A stretch of 64,000 nt of DNA from Mycobacterium sp. IS-1742 (GCF_001500125.1 NZ_LQIV01000002.1:1-64000), one strand, 5' to 3'. Counted from the first letter of the stretch, positions 42,315 to 51,782 are shown. The notes: a model not told the origin generated them from the letters alone. Numbers and translations: made by a program.

Positions 42315-42632
42315 ATGTTCCAGCTCAGGATCTACACCCTGCGATCACCGGGGGCGTTGCAGCAGTATGCGTCGATCCACTGGGCCCGGCATGTGGCGAC
42401 CTTCGAACTCTTCGGCATCACCACCCACGGCGTGTGGACCGAGCGAGGCGGCGGCGCGAACCGGCTCGTCGCCCTCATCCGCTACCCGCGGGACGCCGAC
42501 CCGGATCAGCTCACGCGGCGCTGCATGGCCAGCCCGGAATTCGCCGCCGACATGGCCGGATTCGATGTCGACGAGATCGTCGACGTGCAAGCGGTCCCGT
42601 TGGACGCCACACCGTTCTCACCGATCCACTGA
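42315..42632 (+). CDS. NIPSNAP-family protein
   Basis: A 105-aa ferredoxin-like-fold (dimeric alpha-beta barrel) protein: MFQLRIYTLRSPGALQQYASIHWARHVATFELFGITTHGVW. NIPSNAP proteins often accompany monooxygenase or membrane genes; the exact role is unknown. It starts 7 bp after the DUF1772 gene. Confidence 0.83.
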   Translation: MFQLRIYTLRSPGALQQYASIHWARHVATFELFGITTHGVWTERGGGANRLVALIRYPRDADPDQLTRRCMASPEFAADMAGFDVDEIVDVQAVPLDATPFSPIH

Positions 42633-42652
42633 CCGATCTCGGAAGGCTTGTC

Positions 42653-43033
42653 ATGAGCGCCACGACCATCGCCTACTCACTGGCCGGACTCATCGCCGCG
42701 GCCATCATGGTCATCGGGGCGCGGTTCGTCGTCGCGCCGCGCGTCGCCGCAGCCGGCTACGGGGTCCCGATCGATGTCGGCGGGGGATCGGCGCGGGCCT
42801 ATCTGGCCGTCAAGGGCGTTCGCGACATCGCGTCGGGACTGTTCGTCGCGGTCCTGATGATCGCGGGCGCGACCCACCTGCTCGGCTGGGTGATCCTCGC
42901 CGCCACCGTCATTCCGCTCGCCGACACCGCCATCGTGCTGGGTAACGGCGGCTCGAAGTCGATCGCCCTGGGCGTCCACGGCGCCACGGCCGCCGTCATG
43001 CTCGTGACTGCCGCACTCCTGTTGACGTCCTAG
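42653..43033 (+). CDS. DUF4267-like membrane protein
   Basis: A 126-aa membrane protein with four TM helices and the motif YLAVKGVRDIASGLFV, which together with the ARFVVAPRVAAAGYG start fits DUF4267. GGAAGG precedes ATG 42653 by 7 nt. It is the last gene of the TetR-controlled operon and converges with the GMC oxidoreductase (3 bp). Function unknown. Confidence 0.8.
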   Translation: MSATTIAYSLAGLIAAAIMVIGARFVVAPRVAAAGYGVPIDVGGGSARAYLAVKGVRDIASGLFVAVLMIAGATHLLGWVILAATVIPLADTAIVLGNGGSKSIALGVHGATAAVMLVTAALLLTS

Positions 43034-43036
43034 GGC

Positions 43037-44755
43037 TCAAACAGACAGCGGCGGTGGAGTCACGCCGAGGATCGCCCGCGCCGCGCGCTCTGCGATCAGC
43101 ATGACCGGCGCGTTGGTGTTCCCAGACGTGATGGTGGGCATCGCCGATGCGTCAACCACGCGGAGGCCGGCGACGCCGAACACGCGGCAGTCGGTGTCGA
43201 GCACCGTGGTGGCCGACCGAGGCAGCCCGCGTGTGTCGAAGGCGCCCATCGCGCAGGTGCCCACCGGGTGGAAGATCGTCGTCCCCAGTCCGCGGGCCGC
43301 CGCCTGCAGGTCGTCGTCGCTCACCAGGTGCGAGCCCGGGAGCATCTCTTCCGGGCGGTAGCGGGCCAGGGCCGGCGCCGCCATGATCTTCCTGGTCATC
43401 CGGAGGCCACGCACGGCAATGTCACGATCGGCATCGGTGGACAGGTAATTGCACATGATCTTCGGGTGGGTCAGCGGATCCGCATCGGCCATGCGCACAT
43501 GGCCGCGTGAGGTGGGCCGCAGGTTGCAGACCGAGGGAGTGATGGCTCCGAAGGGGTGCAGAGGTTCGCCGAACTTCACCAGCGACAGGGGCTGCACATG
43601 CCACTCCAGATCCGGGCTGGCGAGAGCGGGGTCGCTCTTGGCGAAGGCGCCCAAAGTGGACGGCGGCATCGTCAACGGCCCCGATCGCAGGAGCAGATAC
43701 TGAATTCCCATGCCCGCGCGGGTGATCCAGTTGCGGTACAGCGTGTTGACCGTTCGAGCGCGCCGGACGCGGTAGACCGTTCGGAGCTGGAGATGGTCCT
43801 GGAGATTCTCGCCGACCCCCGGCAGGTCGACGGCCACCGGCACGTGATGCTGGGTGAGCAGTTCGGCCGGGCCCAGACCCGAGACCTGCATCAGATGGGG
43901 CGAGCCGATGGCGCCGGCGCTCAGGATCACTTCTCTGCGGGCGCGAACATCGATGATCTGGCCGTCTTTGAGCAGCTGTAGGCCTGTCACGCGGTGCTGC
44001 GCCGTGGTCCAGGCGCCGCGACGCTGATCCCCGCGGACCTGATCGTCCATCAGCAGCCGTAGAGCCTGGGCGTGGGTGTAGACGGTGAGGTTGGGGCGGT
44101 GCCTGATGGGGTGGAGGAAGGCGTCGGCCATCGACCAGCGCCGGCCACGCCGTTGGTTGACGTGGAAGTACGCGCTGCCGGAGTTGTCGCCGCGGTTGAA
44201 CTCGTCGATCGGAGCGATGCCGAACTGGGCCGCGGCGGCTTGCCAGGCGTCCAGGATCTTCCAGCGCACCCGTGGCCGCTCGACCCGGATCTCGCCATCG
44301 GCGCCGTGCCAGTCGTCGGCTCCGCCGAAATAGTTCTCCAACTCCTTGTAGATATTCAGTGTCTCGCCCGTATGGTCCGGACCGCCCCACAGCCACCGCT
44401 CGTCCCCGGTGGCCTGCGCCCAGAGCTCGTAATCGCTGGCCTGCCCGCGCATGTGGATCATGGCGTTGATGGAGGAGCAGCCTCCGATCACGCGGCCGCG
44501 CGCGTAGATGATGCTGCGGCCGGCCAGGCCCGGGTCGGGTTCGGTCGTGAAGCACCAGTCGGTGCGGGGGTTGGCAATGGTGTACAGATAGCCCACCGGC
44601 ACTTTGATCCAGAACCAGTTGTCTTTGCCGCCGGCTTCGATCAGGAGCACGCGGTGATCGGGGTTGGCGCTGAGCCGGTTGGCGAGCAGGCAACCGGCGC
44701 TGCCTGCTCCCACGATGATGAAGTCGTAGTCGGCCACAGGGCTCGTTCCCGGCAC
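43037..44755 (-). CDS. GMC-family flavin oxidoreductase (choline-dehydrogenase-like)
   Basis: A 572-aa FAD enzyme. The N-terminal FAD motif is DFIIVGAGSAGCLLANRLS, the GMC signature 1 is GRVIGGCSSINAMIHMRG, signature 2 is GAIGSPHLMQVSGLGP, and the catalytic His lies in FHPVGTCAMG with SGNTNAPVMLIAERAA at the end. Members oxidise alcohols such as choline, glucose or PEG; the substrate cannot be named. GTG 44755 follows AAAGGGAGG. It is divergent from the MpaB-like gene. Confidence 0.92.
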   Translation of the reverse strand: MPGTSPVADYDFIIVGAGSAGCLLANRLSANPDHRVLLIEAGGKDNWFWIKVPVGYLYTIANPRTDWCFTTEPDPGLAGRSIIYARGRVIGGCSSINAMIHMRGQASDYELWAQATGDERWLWGGPDHTGETLNIYKELENYFGGADDWHGADGEIRVERPRVRWKILDAWQAAAAQFGIAPIDEFNRGDNSGSAYFHVNQRRGRRWSMADAFLHPIRHRPNLTVYTHAQALRLLMDDQVRGDQRRGAWTTAQHRVTGLQLLKDGQIIDVRARREVILSAGAIGSPHLMQVSGLGPAELLTQHHVPVAVDLPGVGENLQDHLQLRTVYRVRRARTVNTLYRNWITRAGMGIQYLLLRSGPLTMPPSTLGAFAKSDPALASPDLEWHVQPLSLVKFGEPLHPFGAITPSVCNLRPTSRGHVRMADADPLTHPKIMCNYLSTDADRDIAVRGLRMTRKIMAAPALARYRPEEMLPGSHLVSDDDLQAAARGLGTTIFHPVGTCAMGAFDTRGLPRSATTVLDTDCRVFGVAGLRVVDASAMPTITSGNTNAPVMLIAERAARAILGVTPPPLSV

Positions 44756-44889
44756 CGTTCCTCCCTTTGCCGTCGGGCGCGGGTCCCAGTGTGCGCGACG
44801 GCGGGCCGGTCCGAGCACATTCCCGTGCGTTCAACGCCTATGTGGTCGATCCGCAGCGACGAATCGACATGTTTGACATCCTCGCACCC

Positions 44890-44911
44890 ATAGGAAACAC
44901 TCGTTTCCTAT
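44890..44911. promoter_or_regulatory. 22-bp perfect palindrome over MpaB-like start codon
   Basis: Arms ATAGGAAAC and GTTTCCTAT (9 bp each) flank 4 nt, and the right arm contains the first two bases of the ATG at 44910. A TTGACA lies at 44874-44879. The GGAAAC/GTTTCC form suits a TetR-family operator; the TetR gene 1.1 kb downstream is the obvious candidate. Confidence 0.8.
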
Positions 44912-45950
44912 GACGACCGCGTCGACTTCCTCGCCGAAACACCCAGTACACGAACCGCCGAGCACGAAGCGCCGTTCGGAGTGGGCAATCGACAATCAAA
45001 CCGACTTCGGATTCTTCGGGCCCGACTCGATCTCCTGGAGAGTCCTGGCCGCACCGGCGGTTTCGTTGATGATCGCCCAGATCACCAACCTGCTCGAGGC
45101 GCCGCACATCGATTTCCAGTCGATCCTGCTCGATCACGATCCGCTGTATCCCACCAATGCGAAGAAGCAACGCTCATGGCGCGGCGATCCGACGAGAAAG
45201 GGTGGTCGCCTCACGGACCGACTACGCCGCACTGTCGTCGGTCCGTTGCCGATCATCTTCGGAGACCGGGAGGCGGCCCGTCGCTGCGCTGACCGTCTCA
45301 CCGCCTACCACCGGCCCATGCGGGGGATCAACGCTGACGACGGCCGGCCGTACTCGGCAGCCGACGCGGACACGATGCTGTTTGCGGCAGTGACGATCTC
45401 GCACGGTGCGTTGATCGCCTACGAGCGATACGCTTTTCGTGGATCGAAGTTACCGGCCAGGCTGCCCGCCGAGATGCGGGACCGGTTCTTCGCCGAGACG
45501 GCCGAACTCGCGGTTCTGATGGGTGTCCCGCGCGAGCGGATACCGGTCACCGCCCGAAAGGTCGACGAGTACTATCGCGGTCAAACCCACAAGTATCATA
45601 CGCGCGAAGGCTACTTCGGCAATCAATTGCGCACCGCGGCAACTCAATTCAGGTTCACGTCCGCGGATTCGGCGGTCACCGTAGCCGCTGACCTCGTTCT
45701 GTTGGCGAGCACGTTCCTCGCCTACTCTGCGATCCCGCGGCCGTGTCGCCGCCTGCATCACATACCGGTGGTGGCCGACCCGTTGCTCGAGATGGTGCAT
45801 GTCGCTGTTCTACCGCTGTTCGGACTTCTGCAGATCCCGGCCGTCGGGCGGCTGATCACCGGTGCCTACATCGGAGCGGAGAATGTCGACGCGATCGCCC
45901 GATCTGTGTCGGCGTACGCCGACGCCTCGAACCGTCAGACGCCCACGTAG
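44910..45950 (+). CDS. MpaB-like oxygenase family protein (DUF2236)
   Basis: A 346-aa protein with the DUF2236 pattern: PDSISWRVLAAPAVSLMIAQITNLLEAPHID, a central AVTISHGALIAYERYAF and KVDEYYRGQTHKY. The family includes fungal MpaB, a membrane oxygenase, and rubber oxygenase LCP (heme-binding through a His). The His in SHGALIAYERY is the candidate ligand. A perfect 22-bp palindrome covers the start codon, so expression is tightly repressible. It is followed by a TetR gene on the same strand. Confidence 0.85.
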   Translation: MTTASTSSPKHPVHEPPSTKRRSEWAIDNQTDFGFFGPDSISWRVLAAPAVSLMIAQITNLLEAPHIDFQSILLDHDPLYPTNAKKQRSWRGDPTRKGGRLTDRLRRTVVGPLPIIFGDREAARRCADRLTAYHRPMRGINADDGRPYSAADADTMLFAAVTISHGALIAYERYAFRGSKLPARLPAEMRDRFFAETAELAVLMGVPRERIPVTARKVDEYYRGQTHKYHTREGYFGNQLRTAATQFRFTSADSAVTVAADLVLLASTFLAYSAIPRPCRRLHHIPVVADPLLEMVHVAVLPLFGLLQIPAVGRLITGAYIGAENVDAIARSVSAYADASNRQTPT

Positions 45951-46051
45951 ACCGCTCGGCGTGCCGTGGCGCGATGTGCCTGTCGGCCATGGAGGCCAAC
46001 TCCATGCATCATTGCCGTGTGAGTGGCGCAAGGGTCTGGCGTGGTCAAACG

Positions 46052-46648
46052 ATGGATGACCGCTCAGCCGAACGCAGGCAACAACTCGTCGACGTCTGTA
46101 TGGACCTCCTCGGGACCGCCGGCGCGGCGTCGGTCACTCTCCGCGCTGTCTGCCGAGCGGCGGAGCTGAGCCCGCGCTACTTCTACGAAAACTTCTCCAG
46201 CCGCGAGGAGTTGCTGATCGCCACCTACGACCAGGTGGAGAGACAGTTGTTCGAACGCCTCGTCGAAGCAGGGGAAGGGCGGCAGAAGCGCTCGATCAGA
46301 TCGGTCCTCGAGATCTGTGGGCAGTACTTCGAGGAGGACCCTCGCCGGGCACGCATCCTGCTCCGCGAGCCCATGTCCGACGAGACGCTGCGCGTGCACC
46401 AGTCCGGCAAGAAACCCGTCTTCATCCGATCGTTGATACCTGCGCTGGAGAGCACGGGCAGGAAACTGGCACCACCCGACTCACGGGAACTCGAGGTGAT
46501 GGCGACCGCGCTTTCTGGGGCTCTGATCTCTCTCTACCTCGAATGGATCGACGGTCGGCTCAGCGTCGAGCGTGACACGTTGGTCGACACCGCCGGCCGC
46601 CTCGTCACCGCTATTGCGCGTGCCTCACAGCGAAAGCCGGCGCGATGA
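46052..46648 (+). CDS. TetR-family regulator
   Basis: A 198-aa TetR protein with HTH RRQQLVDVCMDLLGTAGAASVTLRAVCRAAELSPRYFYENF. The ligand domain has EDPRRARILLREPMSDETLR. ATG 46052 is used; earlier in-frame Met codons (about 46004 or 45989) are possible. It is the likely repressor acting at the 22-bp palindrome before the MpaB-like gene upstream. Confidence 0.88.
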   Translation: MDDRSAERRQQLVDVCMDLLGTAGAASVTLRAVCRAAELSPRYFYENFSSREELLIATYDQVERQLFERLVEAGEGRQKRSIRSVLEICGQYFEEDPRRARILLREPMSDETLRVHQSGKKPVFIRSLIPALESTGRKLAPPDSRELEVMATALSGALISLYLEWIDGRLSVERDTLVDTAGRLVTAIARASQRKPAR

Positions 46649-47046
46649 CCCGCTGGGGGAACGGGCAACTTTTACCGCAAAAGACTCGACTTGACATAAT
46701 GTGGCTTATCGGTAGTTGGGTAACGCCAGGCACGTCTGCCTACACCGGTGTCCGATCCGGAACTGGCCATCGAGAATGATCCGGGAAAACCTGACAGCGC
46801 CCAACGACCCCTGGCGTTGCGCCCGAGCCCGCGACTATCTGACAGCGCCGCACCGGGACGATTGGCGGTCCAGAACCACCTGACACCGGCGGACAACCGG
46901 TGCCCTCGGAGCCCTGCGCCTCTCACTCAATTCGTCACCGTGACGTTAATGACGTTGTGGCGCCCCACACCTCTTCATTACCGTGGCAGCCGCCGTGCTC
47001 GACTGAACTGCTTGTTGGGCCGTTGACTGTGTGATTCAGTGCACCT
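46649..47046. other. 398-bp non-coding patch with short direct repeats
   Basis: No convincing gene: one open frame (46748-47026, plus) is Arg/Pro-rich and matches nothing. CTGACAGCGC occurs at 46791 and 46839 and CTGACACCGG at 46880, and TTGACATAATG with an AT-rich flank lies near 46690. The patch may be a decayed end of an insertion sequence, since repeated terminal sites are typical of some IS families, but no transposase remains. Confidence 0.4.
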
Positions 47047-48006
47047 ATGAGCGCAATCGTCACTGAGCGCGTCATTGAAACGAACGGTGTGCAGCTGCGC
47101 ACTCTGGAGGCGGGCCGGACCGGTGACCCACTTGTCGTGCTGGCTCACGGCTTTCCGGAGCTGGCCTATTCGTGGCGGCACCAGATACCGGCACTCGCCG
47201 CGGCCGGCTACCACGTGTTGGCGCCCGATCAGCGTGGCTACGGCGGGTCGTCGCGACCGCAAGCAGTCGATGACTACAGCATCTCCGCGCTGACCGGCGA
47301 TCTGGTCGGCCTGCTGGACTACGCCGGCGCCGAACGCGCTGCGTTCGTGGGCCACGATTGGGGCGCGATCGTCGCGTGGCACATGCCGCTGTTGTATCCG
47401 GACCGGGTCGCCACGGTCGCAGGTTTGAGCGGGCCACCGGTTCCCCGGTCACGCAAGCCGCCGACAACGGCCTGGCGCAACATTTTCGGCGACAATTTCT
47501 TCTACATTCTCTACTTTCAGGAGCCCGGTGTCGCCGACGCTGATTTGGGGCGCGACCCGGCCACAACGATGCGGCGCGTGCTCGCCGGGCAGGCAACGCG
47601 CGAGGAGTTGGCCGCTTCAATGCTGCGGCCCGGACCAGAGGGCTATGTCGAGCGACTACCGGAACCTGAGGGCCTGCCGGACTGGTTGAGCCAAGACGAA
47701 CTCGACCACTACATACGCGAATTCAGCCGTACAGGGTTCACCGGCGCGCTGAATTGGTATCGCTGTTTCGACCGGAACTGGGAACTGACCGCGAACACGC
47801 CGGCCACCACGATCACGGTTCCATCGTTGTTCATCGCCGGTGCCGACGACCCTGTGCTGTCATTCACCCGCACCGATCGCTATGCAGAGGTGATCAGCGG
47901 CCCCTACCGCGAGCTGATCATCGACGGCGCGGGACACTGGGTTCAGCAGGAGCGGCCCGACGAGGTCAACCAGGCACTGCTGGACCTGCTTTCCGGATCG
48001 TTCTGA
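47047..48006 (+). CDS. Epoxide-hydrolase-type alpha/beta hydrolase
   Basis: A 319-aa alpha/beta hydrolase with oxyanion motif HGFPE (34-38), Asp nucleophile D104 in GHDWGAIVA, and the His in GAGHWVQQERP. The Asp nucleophile and HGFPE are diagnostic of soluble epoxide hydrolases, which open epoxides to diols. It may detoxify or process epoxides formed by a nearby oxygenase, but that link is inferred. The ATG start lies 21 bp past the end of the Arg/Pro-rich frame in the patch upstream. Confidence 0.9.
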   Translation: MSAIVTERVIETNGVQLRTLEAGRTGDPLVVLAHGFPELAYSWRHQIPALAAAGYHVLAPDQRGYGGSSRPQAVDDYSISALTGDLVGLLDYAGAERAAFVGHDWGAIVAWHMPLLYPDRVATVAGLSGPPVPRSRKPPTTAWRNIFGDNFFYILYFQEPGVADADLGRDPATTMRRVLAGQATREELAASMLRPGPEGYVERLPEPEGLPDWLSQDELDHYIREFSRTGFTGALNWYRCFDRNWELTANTPATTITVPSLFIAGADDPVLSFTRTDRYAEVISGPYRELIIDGAGHWVQQERPDEVNQALLDLLSGSF

Positions 48007-48164
48007 TAATCGGCTGGGAACTGCTCAGCAGGTGCGACGCCTGGCTCGGCGGCGGCGGTCGCCGCTGCAAACCACCACGGAAAGGTAGAACTCCCCGACC
48101 ACCGCGCAGCCTCGACATGTCGGTGCCCGGTGCTATCCATATCGCAGCCGAGATGGAGGTAGTC

Positions 48165-49142
48165 ATGACGCACAGCGCGCCGGTGAAGATCGTCAGGGAC
48201 CAGTTGGTGCTGGGCCCTGCGACGGTGAAGTTCCAGCGGACACTGCGAATCCCGGAGACGGGTCTGCATCCGTTGCCGCCCGGCCTCGGCCGGTTCCCGC
48301 TGCGGCGGGTCGCGGACTACCCCGACACCGCACCGGCCGAGTGGCTGGCTCGTGGCGGTGTCATGCTGCCGATCTACCAGCGTGAGGCGATGTGGCTGTC
48401 GTTCAGCGCTTCCGAACCCGCCGCTCTGCAGGTCGGCGTGGGCAAGGTGTGTGCGGTCAGCGGCCTGCCCTGGATCGACCGTCTTGTCGGTGAGCCGCAG
48501 AACTACGTGGCGCTGCCCGACCAGCCGTGGCTCGACGGCATCAACGCGGGCGACGGATTCATCCGCCAGTTCGTCGCCGTGCCACTCGGTTCCGGCGCCA
48601 CCGTCGAAGGTCAGGTCACCGGGCAGGAAACCCACGGCGGGGTGCAACTGCGGGCCGTCGGTCTGACCGAGCAGGCGCTCGCCGAGTGGCGCGCGGAACA
48701 GACCCGGCGCGCTGAGATCTGCGAGGACGCGCTGCCGTGCGGCCCGCTCCTGGCCACGTCTGCGGACATGGGACTCGGGGCCGGCGGGCGGATGCGGCAG
48801 GAGGTGTACGCCGACGACCGCCCGCTCGCCGACTACGACGAGAGCGGTGCCCGGCGGGTGTTCGTGCACCTGTGCTCGGCGGCTCAGTGGACGGCCATCA
48901 CCGGAGAGGTGCCGCCCCCGACACCGGTCGACCGCGACGAGTACGTGCGCGCCGGCCTGCCCTGGTTCGACTTCTACGACGCCGACGCCCGCGATCTCGC
49001 CCCATCGGACACCTTGTCCCGGGTCAAGAGTGTCGGCGAGAAGCTCGGCACCGACGACAACCCGTTCGTCCCTGTCGACCCCAACACAGTGATCACCATC
49101 GGCGGGGCCGGCAGCGATGCGGTGATCGACGGGACGTGGTAG
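48165..49142 (+). CDS. Conserved hypothetical protein
   Basis: A 325-aa soluble protein without recognised domain; it contains GLHPLPPGLGRFPLRRVADYPD, GGVMLPIYQREAMWLSF and a central GFIRQFVAVPLGSG. GGAGG 6 nt before ATG 48165 supports the start. It may be co-transcribed with the epoxide hydrolase (158 bp apart). The composition is typical of a folded enzyme, not a repeat or membrane protein. I cannot assign a role. Confidence 0.75.
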   Translation: MTHSAPVKIVRDQLVLGPATVKFQRTLRIPETGLHPLPPGLGRFPLRRVADYPDTAPAEWLARGGVMLPIYQREAMWLSFSASEPAALQVGVGKVCAVSGLPWIDRLVGEPQNYVALPDQPWLDGINAGDGFIRQFVAVPLGSGATVEGQVTGQETHGGVQLRAVGLTEQALAEWRAEQTRRAEICEDALPCGPLLATSADMGLGAGGRMRQEVYADDRPLADYDESGARRVFVHLCSAAQWTAITGEVPPPTPVDRDEYVRAGLPWFDFYDADARDLAPSDTLSRVKSVGEKLGTDDNPFVPVDPNTVITIGGAGSDAVIDGTW

Positions 49143-49158
49143 CCCGACTCGCGGTGGG

Positions 49159-49776
49159 TCAATGTTGCGGCACGCCCGTGTATTCCGGGTTGGGCGGCAC
49201 CGACAGCGCGACACCGATCCGGTTGGTCGCGCCGATGAACGCCGCGATCGAGATCCCCTCCAGGATCAGATGATCGTCGAGCCCCAACTGCCGCAACCGA
49301 TCGAAGTCGTCGTCGCGTAGCGACTGCGGATCGTTGTTCACCGCGATCGCCAAGTCGGCGAGCGCACGTTCCCGGTCGGTCAGTTCGGCGACCTGGTGAT
49401 GGTCGATGGCCACGCGCTGCCCGAACGACCAGTCCCCCGCGACTTTCCCCAGCTTGTTCGCGTGGTTGGTATGGCAGTATGCGCAACGGTTCTCGCCGGA
49501 CACCACGGTGGCGATCACCTCTCGTTCCCGGGGTGTCAGTCCCCCGCGACCGTCTGCGCCGAGCAGTGGCAACAGGTAGCCGTTGAGCCGGCCGAGATCG
49601 TCCTCGTTGAGCGACAGCGCGCGGAACCAGTTCGAGGTCAGGCCTTCCTCGCGCCGCTGACGGGTGAAGAAGCCTTTCACCGCCGGATTGCGCAGCGCCT
49701 CGACCTCGGGCACCTCGAGTCGCGAGATCCGGGTCGGCGTGAGGCGGGAGTCGGGACGTTCGGCGATTGTCGTCAT
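49159..49776 (-). CDS. AhpD-like peroxidase-related protein
   Basis: A 205-aa protein with the carboxymuconolactone-decarboxylase/AhpD fold. The redox motif NRCAYCHTNHANKLG has the CxxC and downstream His of AhpD. Such proteins act as alkylhydroperoxidases or thiol-disulphide partners. ATG 49776 is used; the GTG/ATG farther upstream would add 12 residues. It converges with the hypothetical gene (16 bp) and is divergent from the ABC operon. Confidence 0.86.
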   Translation of the reverse strand: MTTIAERPDSRLTPTRISRLEVPEVEALRNPAVKGFFTRQRREEGLTSNWFRALSLNEDDLGRLNGYLLPLLGADGRGGLTPREREVIATVVSGENRCAYCHTNHANKLGKVAGDWSFGQRVAIDHHQVAELTDRERALADLAIAVNNDPQSLRDDDFDRLRQLGLDDHLILEGISIAAFIGATNRIGVALSVPPNPEYTGVPQH

Positions 49777-49956
49777 GCGCGACACTGTGCCCGCGACTCC
49801 CGATCTCGCCAATCGTTTTGCGTCGGCTGACTTTTAATCAGCGCGGCCGTACCGGCGCCTTCCGGTCAGACTGATCCGAACCGTCGCCTCCTCGCAGGCC
49901 TTCGGATCTACTGGAGTGCGATCGTGCTTTTCACGCGAACCTCCCGGAGGCCCCTC

Positions 49957-50916
49957 ATGCTTCGCCCTCTTGTCCGCACCGCACTGACTCTCGCCGTCCT
50001 CGCCTCGGCCGTCGCGTGCAGCAGCAACGACGACAGTTCAGGTGGCTACACCCTGCGCATCGGCGCCACCTCGCCGACCGGAACCCCGGCCGGTTCACTC
50101 GGGTGGGGCGACAAGCAGGGCATCCTCGCCGAGCAACTCCGGGACGCGGGGGTCGGCAAGATCGAGTACTCGTTCTTCCAGTCCGGCAGCGACGTCGCGT
50201 CGGCCTTGTTCGCGGGCGCCGTCGACGTCGCCGCGATCGGTGACAACCCCGCCCTCAGGGCTCGCAGCCGGGACCCGAAAGTCGTTCTGCTCGCCCTGGA
50301 TTCGATCAACAGCGACGCCTGGCTGGTCGGCGCCAAGGGCGGCCCGACCGACATTCAGGGTCTGGTGGGCAAGAACGTCACCGCCCCGCAGGGCACCATC
50401 CGGGACCGCGCGGCCAAACAGCTGATCGACGCCGCGGGTCTCACCGGCAAGATCCAGGTCCGCGACGTACCCACTCCTGAATCGATCGCCGGTCTGAGTT
50501 CCGGCCAGATCGACGCCACCGTCGTGACCGGCGCCAGCGCCATCGAGCTGCAGGACAAGGGTTTCCCCATCATCGACAGCTTGTCCCGGCACGGCCTCGG
50601 CAGCACGGGCACCAACATCGCGCTGTCGACCTTCACCGACGAGCACCCGGAGTTCGCCGAGGCCTGGCGCCAGGCGGTGACCGCGGTCAACCGCGACATC
50701 ACCGAGAACTTCGACGACTACACGGCCTGGGTCGCGCAGACCGACGGAACGGATCTGGAGTTCGTCGAGCAGTCGACCAAGGTCGACGAGTTCAACACCG
50801 AACCGTTCCCCGCACAAGGCGTCGACCAGCTCGAGGCCGCCTACGAATTCCTCAACGCCGACGGCTCCCTGGAGAACCACTACTCGGTGCGGGAATGGGC
50901 CGGAGCCAAGTCGTGA
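49957..50916 (+). CDS. ABC substrate-binding lipoprotein, sulfonate/nitrate/taurine type
   Basis: A 319-aa lipoprotein. Lipobox SAVAC (Cys21), then a SsuA/TauA-like fold: IEYSFFQSGSDVASALFAGAVDVAAIGDNPAL, and KNVTAPQGTIRDRAAKQLIDAAGL. CGGAGG lies 8 nt upstream of ATG 49957. Ligand is unknown but the family binds alkanesulfonates, taurine and other sulfur- or nitrogen-organic anions. The stop overlaps the permease start (GTGA, 50913-50916). First gene of a five-gene coupled operon. Confidence 0.9.
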   Translation: MLRPLVRTALTLAVLASAVACSSNDDSSGGYTLRIGATSPTGTPAGSLGWGDKQGILAEQLRDAGVGKIEYSFFQSGSDVASALFAGAVDVAAIGDNPALRARSRDPKVVLLALDSINSDAWLVGAKGGPTDIQGLVGKNVTAPQGTIRDRAAKQLIDAAGLTGKIQVRDVPTPESIAGLSSGQIDATVVTGASAIELQDKGFPIIDSLSRHGLGSTGTNIALSTFTDEHPEFAEAWRQAVTAVNRDITENFDDYTAWVAQTDGTDLEFVEQSTKVDEFNTEPFPAQGVDQLEAAYEFLNADGSLENHYSVREWAGAKS

Positions 50917-51782
50917 CGGCCGTCGCCGCACCGGTACATCACGGTGTCCGCACGCCGGAATTGATCGACGTCGTCGCCGGGCACCGCCGCCGCCGCAGCG
51001 TGTGGGCGCGGATTCCGCGACCGGTGCGCAGGATGATGAGCCCCGTGCTGATCCTGGCGGCGTGGGCCATCGGTTCGGCGACCGGGCTCCTCAACGCCGA
51101 CCTGTTTCCGCCGCCGGCGCACGTGGCCACCACCGCGTGGCGGCTGCTGACCGACGGCCAACTCGCACTGCACGTCGGGGCGTCGGCCACCCGGGTGCTG
51201 ACCGGCACCGTGCTGGGCATCCTGCTCGGGGTGGCACTGGCGGTGCTGGCCGGGCTGACCCGCACCGGTGAGGATCTGCTCGACTGGACCATGCAGATCC
51301 TCAAGGCGGTGCCGAACTTCGCGCTCACCCCGCTGCTGATCATCTGGATGGGCATCGGCGAGGGTCCCAAGATCGTGCTGATCACGCTCGGCGTCGCGAT
51401 CGCCGTCTACATCAACACCTACTCCGGCATCCGCGGCGTGGATCAGCAGCTGGTGGAGATGGCCCAGACGCTCGAGGCGCGGCGCGGCACGCTGATCACG
51501 CAGGTGATCCTGCCCGGCGCGATGCCGAACTTCCTCGTCGGGCTGCGTCTCGGGCTGTCCAGCGCGTGGCTGAGTCTCATCTTCGCCGAGATGATCAACA
51601 CCACCGAGGGCATCGGGTTCCTGATGTCGCGGGCGCAGACCAACCTGCAGTTCGACATCTCGCTGCTGGTGATCGTCATCTACGCGGTGGCCGGTCTGGC
51701 GTCCTACTCGCTGGTGCGGCTCCTGGAACGCCTGCTGCTGTCCTGGCGAAACGGGTTCACCGGTTTCGAGGCTGCGGGATGA
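50913..51782 (+). CDS. ABC transporter permease (SsuC/TauC type)
   Basis: A 289-aa inner-membrane permease with six TM helices (about 43-60, 92-113, 128-147, 150-166, 217-236 and 252-270). The EAA-type coupling loop is VEMAQTLEARRGTLITQVILPGAMPNFLVGLRLG. GTG 50913 overlaps the stop of the substrate-binding gene, and the stop overlaps the ATPase ATG (51779-51782). Confidence 0.92.
   Translation: MTAVAAPVHHGVRTPELIDVVAGHRRRRSVWARIPRPVRRMMSPVLILAAWAIGSATGLLNADLFPPPAHVATTAWRLLTDGQLALHVGASATRVLTGTVLGILLGVALAVLAGLTRTGEDLLDWTMQILKAVPNFALTPLLIIWMGIGEGPKIVLITLGVAIAVYINTYSGIRGVDQQLVEMAQTLEARRGTLITQVILPGAMPNFLVGLRLGLSSAWLSLIFAEMINTTEGIGFLMSRAQTNLQFDISLLVIVIYAVAGLASYSLVRLLERLLLSWRNGFTGFEAAG

Noticed and set aside
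46748..47026. 92-aa plus-strand frame in the non-coding patch
   Set aside because: No Shine-Dalgarno or leaderless -10, Arg/Pro/Ser-rich, and no family resemblance.
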